From an uncultured Prevotellaceae bacterium (GTDB taxonomy: Bacteria; Bacteroidota; Bacteroidia; Bacteroidales; Bacteroidaceae): a stretch of DNA of 64,000 nt. The DNA is taken from contig ONDM01000011.1 of assembly GCA_900316585.1 (NCBI GenBank), positions 49,785 through 113,784 of the forward strand. Direction: 5' to 3'. The notes beneath the pieces were generated by a model, which was given only the letters and a program-made list of their open reading frames with translations, did no database searches and was not told where the DNA came from. Within the stretch, counting starts at the first letter, position 1. Every line of letters starts with the position of its first letter. Positions 18,220 to 27,965 of the stretch are shown here, in pieces. A program made the translations under genes and the position numbers.

Positions 18220-19353
18220 ATGGCAGGTATCTACATTCATATTCCATTTTGCAAAAAAAGATGCATTTACTGTGATTTTTACTCTACGACTCAAGGGGAG
18301 CGGAAAATGGAGTATATAAAATCCCTATGCAAGGAACTCTATTTAAGAAAAGGCTATCTCCAAGAAGAGTCTATTCATACCATCTATATAGGAGGGGGGA
18401 CACCATCTCAACTATCCATAACAGAACTTCAAGAAATATTCCATGCAATTTATCAGCATTATACTTTAGAGCAAAAAGTAGAAATCACAATGGAAGCAAA
18501 TCCAGATGACCTTTCTTATAATTATCTTAAAGCCTTGAGAACTCTCCCTATAAACCGTATTTCAATGGGAGTGCAAACCTTTAATGACAAAAAGCTGGAA
18601 CTCTTAAATCGTAGACATACAGCGAAACAAGCCTATGATGCCGTACTTCGCTGCAAAGAAACCGGATTCGAGAATATAAGTATTGATTTAATCTATGGGA
18701 TTCCTGGTGAAACTTTAAATGATTGGGATAAAGACTTGCAAACTGCTTTAACTCTCCCTATAAAACATCTCTCTGCTTATCACTTAATATATGAAAAAGG
18801 AACACCACTATGGGAACTATGGAAAAGACATAAAGTCGAAGAAATGGATGAAAACTTGTCTGTAGCACTATTTGAAAAGCTGATAAAACATACTAAGGAA
18901 GCAGGATTTGAGCATTACGAAATTTCCAATTTCTGCAAACCAGGATACCAGTCCAAACATAATTATAGCTATTGGGAAGGAATACCCTATTTAGGATGTG
19001 GAGCATCTGCACATTCATATAATGGTCATTCACGTCAATGGAATGTAGCTTCACTTTCATTATATATAAAAGGTATTGAAAATGGGATCTTAAATTACGA
19101 GAAAGAAGATCTATCACCGGAAACCCAGTACAATGAATATATAATGACAAGATTAAGAACGGCTAAAGGTTTTTCTCTTTCTTATATTTCAAGCCAATTC
19201 GGAAATCTGTTTCATGATTATGCCTTTCGAATGGCCAATCTCTATTTAAAGAAAGGTTTATTAGAATTTAACGGGGACAATATAAAATTATCCCACCAGG
19301 GGATTTTCATCTCTGATGGGATAATGAGTGATTTAATGTATATACAAGATTAA
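18220..19353 (+). CDS. hemW: HemW-like radical SAM heme chaperone
   Basis: 377-residue radical-SAM protein of the HemN/HemW group. The iron-sulfur motif CKKRCIYC uses Cys11, Cys15 and Cys18, right after MAGIYIHIPF. This IPFC opening is typical of HemW, whereas true HemN enzymes have a longer N-terminus. Other motifs are GGGTPSQL and NRISMGVQTFN, and a C-terminal HemN domain (about 300-370) is present. HemW proteins are thought to insert heme into respiratory proteins rather than oxidise coproporphyrinogen. The start is fixed by the motif position, so the promoter eight bases away implies an almost leaderless mRNA. It converges on the next gene with a four-base overlap. Confidence 0.92.
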   Translation: MAGIYIHIPFCKKRCIYCDFYSTTQGERKMEYIKSLCKELYLRKGYLQEESIHTIYIGGGTPSQLSITELQEIFHAIYQHYTLEQKVEITMEANPDDLSYNYLKALRTLPINRISMGVQTFNDKKLELLNRRHTAKQAYDAVLRCKETGFENISIDLIYGIPGETLNDWDKDLQTALTLPIKHLSAYHLIYEKGTPLWELWKRHKVEEMDENLSVALFEKLIKHTKEAGFEHYEISNFCKPGYQSKHNYSYWEGIPYLGCGASAHSYNGHSRQWNVASLSLYIKGIENGILNYEKEDLSPETQYNEYIMTRLRTAKGFSLSYISSQFGNLFHDYAFRMANLYLKKGLLEFNGDNIKLSHQGIFISDGIMSDLMYIQD

Positions 19354-19967
19354 CGCCCTAACTGATAAGATATTTCATAATAACAAGGAATCACACCACT
19401 TGTTGCTGTACTTGTGCCCTCGCTATGAGGAACTATCAACTTTACTTTGGAAATATTATCTAATTCTCTATTCAAACTAATAAAAGGCAATGGAGTAAGC
19501 CATCCATTTGGAACAGAAGTTGAGCCATAATAATTTTTCATATATCCGTCTGTGAAGTATGCAGTATAAGTTCCACTGTTATTAGAAACCATCATTGCAT
19601 CTACAATAGATGTACTGAATATATTAGTCGTCATTGTATCACCTGTTTCCACCTGACATTCCAAATAGCGACACAAGACTTTCTGAGTTTCTCCATCATT
19701 TACACGAACGCCAGTAGCTTTATTGACGATTTGCATATAAACACCTGTCTCGCTAAAAAGAACGTATTCATTTTTACTGACATCAGTTAAACTGTCCTTT
19801 GCATAAAACTCACTTTCAGTTATAACTTTGATATTATGGTCTGAAATCCACTTGCTGATATACTGACGCTCTTGTTTCTTCAAATCTGCATAACTTACAG
19901 AGTTGCTACAACTCAATAAAGACATTGCAGGTATAACCAAGAGAAGCAAATAACATAATTTCTTCAT
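19350..19967 (-). CDS. FKBP-like lipoprotein (DUF4827-like)
   Basis: 205-residue secreted lipoprotein with a signal peptide and lipobox LLSC (Cys20). After an N-terminal helix (SYADLKKQERQYISKWI) the chain carries segments of the kind seen in FKBP-like folds: ETGVYMQIVNKATG, a CRYLECQVETGD strand pair, and a late PNGWLTPLPF segment. I recall this architecture as DUF4827, common in Bacteroides; the assignment is from memory. The ATG at 19967 was chosen because the promoter (-7 at 19992-19999) overlaps the longer frame. Prolyl isomerase activity cannot be assumed. Confidence 0.75.
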   Translation of the reverse strand: MKKLCYLLLLVIPAMSLLSCSNSVSYADLKKQERQYISKWISDHNIKVITESEFYAKDSLTDVSKNEYVLFSETGVYMQIVNKATGVRVNDGETQKVLCRYLECQVETGDTMTTNIFSTSIVDAMMVSNNSGTYTAYFTDGYMKNYYGSTSVPNGWLTPLPFISLNRELDNISKVKLIVPHSEGTSTATSGVIPCYYEISYQLGR

Positions 19968-19991
19968 ACAATTCAAAATCGATTCAAGGTG

Positions 19992-19999
19992 CAAAATTA
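19992..19999 (-). promoter_or_regulatory. -7 element of the FKBP-like lipoprotein gene
   Basis: Minus-strand TAATTTTG, 24 bases upstream of the ATG at 19967. Confidence 0.55.
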
Positions 20000-20044
20000 G
20001 AAAACTTTTATTACCTTGCCTTGTAAATTCCTTACAATTAGTAT

Positions 20045-21091
20045 TTAATAACTATTTTTTTCAAGTAAAAGGGGCTTATACTCATGAATTGCCTTTTTTA
20101 CAAGTTCAATAGCCTCTCCCATTGAACAATCAAGATGACCACCAGCTGCATTTTTATGTCCTCCTCCATTGAAAAAAGCCTCAGACATCTTATTACAAGG
20201 AAAATCATCCACACTGCGGAGAGATACCCAAATACGATTCTTCTCTAAATCCTCACGTAAAGAGATAGACAATTTCATACCTTTAATAGTCAATGGTATA
20301 TTGACCAATCCTTCTGCATCACCTTTGATGTATTGAAAACGTTCCAATTCTTCCCGGTCTAAAGTAAAGTAAGAAGCATGAACATCTTCTAGCACTTGCA
20401 GTTTCTCATAAAGGACATATCCCATAAGATGAACACGATTAGCTGAATAATTATTGTAAATCTTACGATAAATCAAGTCCTTGTCAATACCTTTTTCCAA
20501 AAGCAGACTTATAATGAAAAAGATATCACTACTGTTGGAGTTATAAGTAAATCCACCAGTATCTGTACACATACCACAATAAATGCATTCTGCAGCCTCT
20601 TTCGTCATGGTTCCGAAACCACCCAGTTGGTAAATGATACGGAATACCACCTCACAAGTAGAACTCATGTTAGGAAATGAGACCGAGACCTTACTAAAAT
20701 CACCAGGGTCCAAATGATGATCTATAAGCCAGAAATCAGCAGAAGAATTCCTTGCAATCTCACCAAGTTCCTCTATGCGACTCAAATCATTGAAATCCAA
20801 ACAACATATGACTTCAGCAGCAGCAAAAGCTTCCTTGACCTGTTCTGTGTCCCTATCTGCCAATAAAATAGTGTCAGTGCCTGACATCCAATGCAGGAAT
20901 TCGGGGAACTGATTTGGCATAACTATCGTCACTTCCTTCCCAAGACTTCTTAAAAAAGATGCAAAACCAAGACTAGAACCAATGGCGTCGCCATCGGGAG
21001 ATAAATGAGCACAAATAACAAAATGGGTACAGTCAGATAACCATATATTGATTTGCTTAAGTTGCTCTTCTGTCAGTATGGGCTTCAGCAT
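20045..21091 (-). CDS. nrnA: DHH/DHHA1 phosphoesterase (NrnA-like)
   Basis: 348-residue cytoplasmic phosphoesterase. The DHH domain has HLSPDGDAIGSS (metal-binding DxD), CLDFND and LIDHHLDPG. The C-terminal DHHA1 domain ends with GGGHKNAAGG, which binds nucleic acid ends. NrnA enzymes degrade nanoRNA of a few nucleotides and often dephosphorylate 3'-phosphoadenosine 5'-phosphate. Last gene of the eight-gene minus-strand run, overlapping the rpe stop by seven bases. Bacteroidetes lack the classical Orn, which fits a role as main oligoribonuclease. The precise substrate balance is unknown. Confidence 0.92.
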   Translation of the reverse strand: MLKPILTEEQLKQINIWLSDCTHFVICAHLSPDGDAIGSSLGFASFLRSLGKEVTIVMPNQFPEFLHWMSGTDTILLADRDTEQVKEAFAAAEVICCLDFNDLSRIEELGEIARNSSADFWLIDHHLDPGDFSKVSVSFPNMSSTCEVVFRIIYQLGGFGTMTKEAAECIYCGMCTDTGGFTYNSNSSDIFFIISLLLEKGIDKDLIYRKIYNNYSANRVHLMGYVLYEKLQVLEDVHASYFTLDREELERFQYIKGDAEGLVNIPLTIKGMKLSISLREDLEKNRIWVSLRSVDDFPCNKMSEAFFNGGGHKNAAGGHLDCSMGEAIELVKKAIHEYKPLLLEKNSY

Positions 21092-21747
21092 TTTCTAAGT
21101 GCTTTTAATTCATGAATAGTTGCCTTCGGATCTGCTGATTTAAATACATATGAACCTGCAACAAGGACATCAACACCTGCATTTACAAGTAAAGGGGCAG
21201 TTTCCTTATTAGCACCTCCGTCCATCTGAATCAAAGCATGGGAACCTGTTTCTTCAATTAATGCTTTTGTTTCCTTGATTTTGTCTAATGAATGCATAAT
21301 AAAATCCTGACCTCCGAATCCTGGATTTACAGTCATTATCAATACCATGTCCAAATCTTTTATGATATCTCGCAACATACATACAGGTGTACCTGGATTC
21401 AGGGCTACACCAGCCTTCATACCGGCTTTCTTAATTTCATATATAGTACGATGAATGTGGACACATGTCTCATAATGCACAGTTATCCGGTCTACACCTA
21501 TTTCTTTAAAATCATTCAAAAATTTCTCTGGTTGAACAATCATCAGATGCACATCCATATCTTTTTTCAGATGTTTACGAACCATTTTCAAAACTGGTTG
21601 TCCAAAAGTGATATTAGGCACAAATACACCATCCATAATATCCAAATGTAGCCAGTCTGCCTCACTTTCATTAATCAATTCAATATCACGCTGCAAATTA
21701 CCATAATCTGCAGAAAGCAATGACGGAGATACGATCGGACTTTCCAT
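21085..21747 (-). CDS. rpe: Ribulose-phosphate 3-epimerase
   Basis: 220-residue TIM-barrel enzyme of the pentose phosphate pathway, interconverting ribulose 5-phosphate and xylulose 5-phosphate. It has the opening SPSLLSADYGNLQRDIE, HLDIMDGVFVPNITFG (metal His and catalytic Asp), VHLMI, the MTVNPGFGGQ phosphate/metal motif and the second catalytic Asp in IQMDGGAN. Full family length. It overlaps nrnA by seven bases and follows fmt after 11 bases. Confidence 0.97.
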   Translation of the reverse strand: MESPIVSPSLLSADYGNLQRDIELINESEADWLHLDIMDGVFVPNITFGQPVLKMVRKHLKKDMDVHLMIVQPEKFLNDFKEIGVDRITVHYETCVHIHRTIYEIKKAGMKAGVALNPGTPVCMLRDIIKDLDMVLIMTVNPGFGGQDFIMHSLDKIKETKALIEETGSHALIQMDGGANKETAPLLVNAGVDVLVAGSYVFKSADPKATIHELKALRKC

Positions 21748-21758
21748 AAATATTAAAT

Positions 21759-22724
21759 TTAGTTACAATGAATACTCTCTGAAGGTTTAAAGCCACAAAG
21801 AAAATCCTTAATGTTCATGCGTTTTTTCCCTGCCAGCTGGAGACTCTTCACATTAAGGAAACCATCAGTTCCAGCAATCTTCAATCCATGTTTATCAACA
21901 ATAACTGTTCCCGGAGATACATCAACCAATCCCAATTCTTTGGTCGTTTCAAAAATCTTCAGTACTTGGGGAGCACCGGCATTGTTAAGTTCAGTCCATG
22001 CTGCTGGATATGGAGAGAATCCTCTAATGAAATCATAGATTTTTTTTATCGGTTGATTCCAGTCTATCCGACAAGTTTCCTTAAAAATTTTAGGTGCAGG
22101 ACGAAGAGGTTCTTCAGTAATAAACTGTTCTTGAGGAATAGATTCCACTGTTCCTGCTAAGATATTATCGACTGTTTCAATGACCAATTTCCCTCCTAAT
22201 TTCATGAGTCGGTCATGAACATCACCTACATTATCTTCCTCATATATCGGGACACGAACCTGTTGGATTATTTCACCTGTGTCAATTTCCTGCTTCAAGA
22301 AAAAGGTTGTTATACCAGTTTCTTTATCACCATTCACTACTGCCCAATTAATTGGCGCAGCACCCCGATATTGAGGAAGTAAAGAAGCATGTAAATTAAA
22401 GGTACCCATAGGAGGCATTTTCCATACAACTTCAGGAAGCATCCGAAAAGCCACAACTATCTGCAGATCCGATTTCAGAGACCGGAGTTCCTCCACAAAA
22501 GCCTCATCCTTCAGCCTCACAGGTTGAAGAACTTTTAAACCGTGCTCCATTGCATACTGCTTTACTGGACTTGGTTGCAATATGCTTCCATGACGACCTA
22601 CAGGCTTGTCAGGCATAGTAATGACGCCAACCACATTGTAGCCACCTTCAACCAGACAACGCAAACTTTCAACTGCAAAGTCTGGAGTACCCATAAAAAC
22701 AATTCGTAAATCCTCTTTCTTCAT
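21759..22724 (-). CDS. fmt: Methionyl-tRNA formyltransferase
   Basis: 321-residue enzyme that formylates Met-tRNAfMet using 10-formyl-tetrahydrofolate. It opens with RIVFMGTPDFAVESL and has the folate-site motif NLHASLLPQYRGAAPINWA, with catalytic Asn and His, and a downstream DTG (IDTGEII). The C-terminal OB-type domain (about 210-320) contacts the acceptor stem. It lies between clc and rpe with gaps of 5 and 11 bases. A matching initiator tRNA with the C1-A72 mismatch that this enzyme recognises is encoded at 59438-59509. Confidence 0.97.
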   Translation of the reverse strand: MKKEDLRIVFMGTPDFAVESLRCLVEGGYNVVGVITMPDKPVGRHGSILQPSPVKQYAMEHGLKVLQPVRLKDEAFVEELRSLKSDLQIVVAFRMLPEVVWKMPPMGTFNLHASLLPQYRGAAPINWAVVNGDKETGITTFFLKQEIDTGEIIQQVRVPIYEEDNVGDVHDRLMKLGGKLVIETVDNILAGTVESIPQEQFITEEPLRPAPKIFKETCRIDWNQPIKKIYDFIRGFSPYPAAWTELNNAGAPQVLKIFETTKELGLVDVSPGTVIVDKHGLKIAGTDGFLNVKSLQLAGKKRMNIKDFLCGFKPSESIHCN

Positions 22725-22729
22725 TTTTT

Positions 22730-24538
22730 CTATTCTTGTGAGAAATCTACCAGCACCTGTCTGTAAGTGCTAAACACTCTGCTCTTGGATATAAAACCTA
22801 AGAACTTCCCATCTTTACTCTCAACTGGTAAGTTCCACGCATTGGTCTCATCAAATTTTCGCATCACTGCCATCATTGACTCCATAATGTTGATTATACA
22901 TGGAGGGTCAACCATAAGCTGCTGACAAGTATACCTTCTGTACAACTCCTGTCGGAACATGATGTTACGGATATCATCCATCTGTATAATTCCCTTCAAA
23001 TGACCTGCACCATCAACCACTGGGAAAATATTTCTACGAGCTTTAGCTATCGTGCTAACCAGTTCACCTAAAGTCATGTCTGGAGTCACTGTGAGGAAAT
23101 CCTTTTCTATCAAGTCATCCATGCTCATGAGTGTCATGATAGCCGCATCCTTGTTATGGGTTAGTAACTCACCCTTTTTAGCCAAACGCATAGAATAAAT
23201 ACTATGGGGCTCAAAAGCAATAATTGTCAAATAAGAACTAACACTGACAATCATCAGTGGAACAAACAAATCATAACCACCAGTTAGTTCCGCAATAAGA
23301 AACATTCCAGTTAAAGGAGCATGCATGACTCCGCTCATCACACCTGCCATTCCCAACAATGAATAATTGGTTTCAGGGACATTGACCAAATCCAAGTTAC
23401 CGGTATTCCATAAACGGGCAAAAATGAAACCCATTATACAACCGAGGAACAGACTTGGAGCAAAAGTTCCACCACATCCACCTCCGCCATTAGTTGCCGT
23501 AGTCGCAAACACCTTGAACAGAATAATCAATCCCAGATAAACCAATAACAGATTATCCATTCCATAGAACATGGAGCGGTCCATTACCACACCCCAATCT
23601 GCAGCATTCTGCCCTGTAAGTAGAGTGTTTATCAAAGAATAACCTTCTCCATAAAGAGATGGGAAAAAGAAAATCAAAATGCTGACCACACTTCCTCCCA
23701 AAGCAAGTTTTCGGTAAGGAGTCTTTAACTTCGCAAAGATATTCTCAAACCAATTCATGGCACGAGTAAAATAGAGCGACAAAAAGCCACAACAAATACC
23801 CAAAAGAATACTGGAAGGAACTCTATCTATGACAAATGGATTATTCAAGTTGAAGTCAAACATTGCACTTGTTCCTGAGAAAACATATGTGACGCAAGTT
23901 GCTGTCACACAGCTAACCAGCAAAGGAAGAAGAGAGTGCATGGTCAAATCCAGCATCAGCACTTCAAGTGTGAACACAACACCTGCAATCGGTGCCTTAA
24001 AAATACCAGCGATAGCACCTGCAGCCCCACAACCGACCAAAACCATCAAGTTTCTATGATCTATCTTGAAAAGCTGTCCTAAGTGGGAACCAATTGCTGA
24101 ACCTGTCAACACAATAGGAGCCTCACCTCCTACAGAACCACCAAATCCGATAGTAATGGAAGATGCCACCACCGATGTCCAGCAGTTATGCGGTTTTATC
24201 TTACTCTGTTTCCGGGAAATGGCATAAAGAATCTTGGTCACACCATGGCCTATATCATCCTTAACAATATAACGAATGAAAAGGCTGGTCAGCCAAATAC
24301 CTACTACAGGATAAACCAAATAAAGCCAGTTGAATCCCAACTGGTCAAAATGATTTGTCAACAATGTTTCAATCTGATGAATCAGAAACTTCATCAGCAC
24401 ACCAGCTAAAGCTGAAGCAACACCCACAAAGAGAGACAACAGTATAATAAACTGCCGTTCGCTTAAATATTTCTCACGCCACAAAATGAGACGATCAATA
24501 ATGCGATCTGATAATTTCTTTTCTTCGTAGGTTTTCAT
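22730..24538 (-). CDS. ClC-family chloride channel/transporter with CBS domains
   Basis: 602-residue membrane protein: a ClC core of about 18 helices (25-430) and two C-terminal CBS domains (about 465-590) that often bind nucleotides. The anion-filter region reads GGSVGGEAPIV with the gating Glu kept, then GCGAAGAIAGIFKAPIAGVVF and GGGCGGTFAPSLFLG. At the internal proton-glutamate position of E. coli ClC (IIEEM), this protein appears to have TLEVL, a Val as in eukaryotic channels. The first filter motif is GHGVT instead of GSGIP. Ion selectivity and coupling are therefore uncertain. It sits between tsaC and fmt with five-base gaps. Confidence 0.93.
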   Translation of the reverse strand: MKTYEEKKLSDRIIDRLILWREKYLSERQFIILLSLFVGVASALAGVLMKFLIHQIETLLTNHFDQLGFNWLYLVYPVVGIWLTSLFIRYIVKDDIGHGVTKILYAISRKQSKIKPHNCWTSVVASSITIGFGGSVGGEAPIVLTGSAIGSHLGQLFKIDHRNLMVLVGCGAAGAIAGIFKAPIAGVVFTLEVLMLDLTMHSLLPLLVSCVTATCVTYVFSGTSAMFDFNLNNPFVIDRVPSSILLGICCGFLSLYFTRAMNWFENIFAKLKTPYRKLALGGSVVSILIFFFPSLYGEGYSLINTLLTGQNAADWGVVMDRSMFYGMDNLLLVYLGLIILFKVFATTATNGGGGCGGTFAPSLFLGCIMGFIFARLWNTGNLDLVNVPETNYSLLGMAGVMSGVMHAPLTGMFLIAELTGGYDLFVPLMIVSVSSYLTIIAFEPHSIYSMRLAKKGELLTHNKDAAIMTLMSMDDLIEKDFLTVTPDMTLGELVSTIAKARRNIFPVVDGAGHLKGIIQMDDIRNIMFRQELYRRYTCQQLMVDPPCIINIMESMMAVMRKFDETNAWNLPVESKDGKFLGFISKSRVFSTYRQVLVDFSQE

Positions 24539-24543
24539 ATAAT

Positions 24544-25173
24544 TTATTGACGTATAATCTTCAATTCACCGCCCTTACCCAGTTTAATAATGCTGGAAGG
24601 TTTGGAATTTGGCTTTTCATTTCTTCGGGATGTACAAACATAATCCACCAAACTCTTCAGTTCCTCGCTTATCTCATCAAAACAACGCGCAGAAGGTTCT
24701 CCGCTGAAATTTGCACTAGTGCTGACCACAGGGCGAGCCATTCTAAAACAAAGCTGATTACTGAAAGGTTCACGAGTTATACGAATACCCAAAGAACCAT
24801 CATCGCTAATCAGATTTTCAGGAAGGTTCTTTGCTCCGTCGAAAATCACAGTAAGCGGTTTATCTGCACAATCCAGTAAATCCCACGCTACATTAGGCAC
24901 ATCTTGAATATAACGTTGAATACGATTGTCACTGTCTACTAAGACTAACATGGCTTTCGTATCTTCACGACGTTTGATTTCATAAATCCTTTTTACTGCA
25001 TCTGCATTTGTCGCATCACAGCCTATCCCCCAAATAGTATCAGTAGGATAAAGAATAACACCACCATTCCTCATCACTTCCACTGCACGGCGGATATCTT
25101 CCTGCCACGCTTTAGGGATATTCGGACGTCTGTCCTCTCTTTCCGTAGGATTTTTATCGTAGTTTTTTTTCAT
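24544..25173 (-). CDS. tsaC: Threonylcarbamoyl-AMP synthase (TsaC/YrdC type)
   Basis: 209-residue enzyme making threonylcarbamoyl-AMP from threonine, bicarbonate and ATP, the first step of tRNA t6A37 synthesis. It shows the YrdC domain: GGVILYPTDTIWGIGCDA, then the KR..TKAMLVLV nucleotide-binding segment, and VVSTSANFSGEPS. It lacks the Sua5 C-terminal domain, so it is the short TsaC form. The C-terminus is Asn/Lys-rich and ends with a SSIIKLGKGGELKIIRQ-type strand. Its start codon shares one base with the prfC stop (ATGA), implying coupled translation. Confidence 0.94.
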   Translation of the reverse strand: MKKNYDKNPTEREDRRPNIPKAWQEDIRRAVEVMRNGGVILYPTDTIWGIGCDATNADAVKRIYEIKRREDTKAMLVLVDSDNRIQRYIQDVPNVAWDLLDCADKPLTVIFDGAKNLPENLISDDGSLGIRITREPFSNQLCFRMARPVVSTSANFSGEPSARCFDEISEELKSLVDYVCTSRRNEKPNSKPSSIIKLGKGGELKIIRQ

Positions 25174-26741
25174 CAGAACTCACTTGTAAAGTGGAAACGA
25201 ATATGCTCAAAGTCCTCCTGAGCCATCTGCAATACATATCCAGAGTCGGCTAGGAAAACATCTCTTCCCTGTCGGTCTCGGGCCATATACTGGTATTTAC
25301 GTTTCTTAAAATTCTCCAATTCTGCCAGGTCATCACTTTCAATCCAGCAAGCCTTATATAGGCGAACCGGTTCCCAACGACACTTAGCATTATATTCATT
25401 CTCCAAACGATATTGGATTACTTCAAACTGCAACTGTCCTACAGTACCGATAATTTTGCGGCCATTGAACTGATTGACAAACAACTGAGCCACACCTTCG
25501 TCCATCAGCTGGTCGATGCCCTTGTTCAACTGCTTCGTCTTCATAGGGTCTGCATTCTCAATATACTTGAACATTTCCGGAGAAAAACTTGGCAATCCAC
25601 GGAAATGTAAGTTCTCGCCCTCAGTCAAAGTGTCACCAATAGCAAAATTTCCGGTATCTGGCAAACCAACTATATCCCCAGGATAGGCTTCTTCAATAGT
25701 ACTCTTACGTTGTGCCATAAACTGGGTTGGTGAAGAGAACCTCAAAGTTTTACCTGTACGCATATTGAGATATGGAGCATTACGAACAAACTTTCCAGAG
25801 CAAACCTTGCAAAAAGCTACACAACTACGGTGATTCGGGTCAATATTGGCAGTTATTTTGAAAATAAAACCTGTGAATTTTGGTTCATCGGGCTTCACCT
25901 CACGTTCCACGGCCTTTACTGGGCGTGGACTTGGAGCTATTTCCACGAAACAATCCAACAGTTCTTTCACACCGAAGTTATTCAATGCTGAACCAAAGAA
26001 TACAGGGGCAATGTCTGCTTCCAGATATGATTCTACATTAAATTCAGGGTAAACACCTTCCACTAATTGCAAATCTTCACGAAGTTTCTCTGCATCTGCT
26101 ACGCCTACCCGTTCTTCAAGTTCAGAACTGTCAATATCAACTTCAACTTTTTCAGTAACAGTCTGTTTACTAGGCTGGTACAGATCCAATTTCTTTTCGT
26201 AGATATTATATACGCCCTTAAAACGCTGCCCCTGATTAATAGGCCAGCTCAAAGGACGAACCCCTATCTGGAGCTCATTTTCCAATTCATCCAACAAATC
26301 GAAAGGATCCTTACCCTCACGGTCCATCTTATTTACAAACACGATGACAGGGGTCTTACGCATACGGCAGACTTCCATCAGCTTACGAGTTTGAGTCTCC
26401 ACACCTTTAGCACTATCCACCACAATAATGGCACTATCTACAGCTGTTAAAGTGCGGAAAGTATCCTCGGCAAAATCCTGATGGCCTGGCGTATCCAAAA
26501 TATTAACCTTATATCCCTGATAATCAAACTCCATCACAGAAGTGGTGACTGAGATACCGCGTTGTTTCTCTATTTCCATCCAGTCAGAGGTCGCAGTCTT
26601 TCTGATTTTATTGCTTTTCACTGCACCTGCCACCTGAATCTGCCCTCCGAAAAGCAACAGTTTTTCAGTCAGTGTAGTTTTACCAGCATCCGGATGTGAG
26701 ATAATGGCAAAAGTCCTTCTTCTTCCTATTTCTTGATTCAT
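25173..26741 (-). CDS. prfC: Peptide chain release factor 3
   Basis: 522-residue GTPase that removes RF1/RF2 from the ribosome after peptide release. All G motifs are intact: [12 protein letters not shown], switch [22 protein letters not shown] with the catalytic His, and NKMD. Domains II and III follow, and the sequence has the RF3 segments GFIFKI and [12 protein letters not shown]. The intact catalytic residues contrast with the EF-G2 paralogue in this window. It belongs to the lysE-to-nrnA run, 10 bases downstream of the DUF4924-like gene. Confidence 0.97.
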   Translation of the reverse strand: MNQEIGRRRTFAIISHPDAGKTTLTEKLLLFGGQIQVAGAVKSNKIRKTATSDWMEIEKQRGISVTTSVMEFDYQGYKVNILDTPGHQDFAEDTFRTLTAVDSAIIVVDSAKGVETQTRKLMEVCRMRKTPVIVFVNKMDREGKDPFDLLDELENELQIGVRPLSWPINQGQRFKGVYNIYEKKLDLYQPSKQTVTEKVEVDIDSSELEERVGVADAEKLREDLQLVEGVYPEFNVESYLEADIAPVFFGSALNNFGVKELLDCFVEIAPSPRPVKAVEREVKPDEPKFTGFIFKITANIDPNHRSCVAFCKVCSGKFVRNAPYLNMRTGKTLRFSSPTQFMAQRKSTIEEAYPGDIVGLPDTGNFAIGDTLTEGENLHFRGLPSFSPEMFKYIENADPMKTKQLNKGIDQLMDEGVAQLFVNQFNGRKIIGTVGQLQFEVIQYRLENEYNAKCRWEPVRLYKACWIESDDLAELENFKKRKYQYMARDRQGRDVFLADSGYVLQMAQEDFEHIRFHFTSEF

Positions 26742-26751
26742 AGTTTTTTCT

Positions 26752-27297
26752 TTACAATTCTAGTTTCCCCTCTTTCTCTTGTTGGTAATAGCCACTCAGC
26801 ATGGATATCAAGTGAGTGATTTCCTTCAATGCGCCCTGTGTCTCAGCACTGATTGGTTTCTTCTGTAACCGAAGAAGCATAGTGCCGTAAAGCACGTCAA
26901 AACAGTTCTCCAATTCAGGGGCATCAGTCTTACCACTTTTGTTGCGCACCTCTACAATAAAGGGTAAAGCTTTATAATAGGCTGCGCTATAGAGAGGATG
27001 TTTTGGTGACTTCAGCACCTCATTATGCAAGTCCGTCAGCAAAACAATTATATTCTTGTTTATTTGCAGATGCCCTTGATGCAGTACATTCTCCCTACGC
27101 ATCATGTCAACAAGGTCAGAATACCATTGTATCAATTCTTTTTGCTGGGCTTCTGTATATTGAGTAAATCGAGGCACATATTCATCGCGCATTCGGTCTA
27201 CATTACAATCATATGCACGAATCAGATCCTCTACCTGCCACATATAAAGCAGATATTCACCTATATTCTTTTTCTTGAGTTCTCTTGAGATAAACAC
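26752..27297 (-). CDS. DUF4924-like cytosolic protein
   Basis: 181-residue soluble, mostly helical protein without signal peptide or membrane segments. It opens with [32 protein letters not shown] helices and ends with a second helical region ([18 protein letters not shown]). I recall this pattern as DUF4924, restricted to Bacteroidetes; function unknown. The start codon is GTG at 27295-27297. It begins one base after the lysE-like gene's stop and precedes prfC, a position that suggests a housekeeping role but does not reveal it. Confidence 0.75.
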   Translation of the reverse strand: MFISRELKKKNIGEYLLYMWQVEDLIRAYDCNVDRMRDEYVPRFTQYTEAQQKELIQWYSDLVDMMRRENVLHQGHLQINKNIIVLLTDLHNEVLKSPKHPLYSAAYYKALPFIVEVRNKSGKTDAPELENCFDVLYGTMLLRLQKKPISAETQGALKEITHLISMLSGYYQQEKEGKLEL

Positions 27298-27298
27298 G

Positions 27299-27961
27299 TC
27301 AGTAAAGTGATTTACCTGTGATGGTCAAAATAACCCCTATCACAGACGCCGCCATCACTAAGACACCTATGACACGGTTAATCATCCAAATTCCACGCAC
27401 ATCAAACCGCGTACGCACCCTGTCCACGATATGTGTCAGTATGAACCACCATCCCAAAGCTCCTACAACAATAGCCAGATAACCTATTGCCTGCTCCAAA
27501 GGATGACCAGGTGTTATGAAGTTAAATCGGGCAAAAAGACCTAGGACAAGAAAAACTATAAGCGGATTTGAAAGCGTAACAAAAAATGCTGTGACTGCAT
27601 TATGAATAAGGGTTCCTCTAGTCTTTGGAACAGGGCGGAGATGATTGGTAGGACGGCTGAAGAATGACCACAGACCAAATGCGAAGAGCAACATACTGCC
27701 AAAAATCTGCAAGGCAAACATTGTCTGGGGTTTCTGTATGAATTCGACCAAATAGCTTAGGGCAAAACCTGTTATGAACGAATACAACAAATCACTGCAA
27801 GCTGCTCCTATTCCAGTGACGAACCCAAACCAGCGACCCTTATTCAAGGTTCGTTGCACACAAAGCACTCCTACAGGTCCCATTGGAGCAGACACCACCA
27901 CTCCTATCAGAATGCCTTTCCATATCATGTCAAACACATCGACTGGTTGAATCCAAAGCAT
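27299..27961 (-). CDS. LysE/RhtB-family exporter
   Basis: 220-residue inner-membrane protein with about six hydrophobic segments. The family signature GVVVSAPMGPVGVLCVQRTLNKGR is at about residues 18-42. LysE/RhtB proteins export amino acids or related metabolites; the substrate is not evident. First gene of the eight-gene minus-strand run. The ATG at 27961 lies four bases after a -7 element, so either the mRNA is leaderless or translation starts at the in-frame ATG at 27928 (MIWKGILIGV), which is closer to usual family N-termini. Confidence 0.88.
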   Translation of the reverse strand: MLWIQPVDVFDMIWKGILIGVVVSAPMGPVGVLCVQRTLNKGRWFGFVTGIGAACSDLLYSFITGFALSYLVEFIQKPQTMFALQIFGSMLLFAFGLWSFFSRPTNHLRPVPKTRGTLIHNAVTAFFVTLSNPLIVFLVLGLFARFNFITPGHPLEQAIGYLAIVVGALGWWFILTHIVDRVRTRFDVRGIWMINRVIGVLVMAASVIGVILTITGKSLY

Positions 27962-27965
27962 GATG

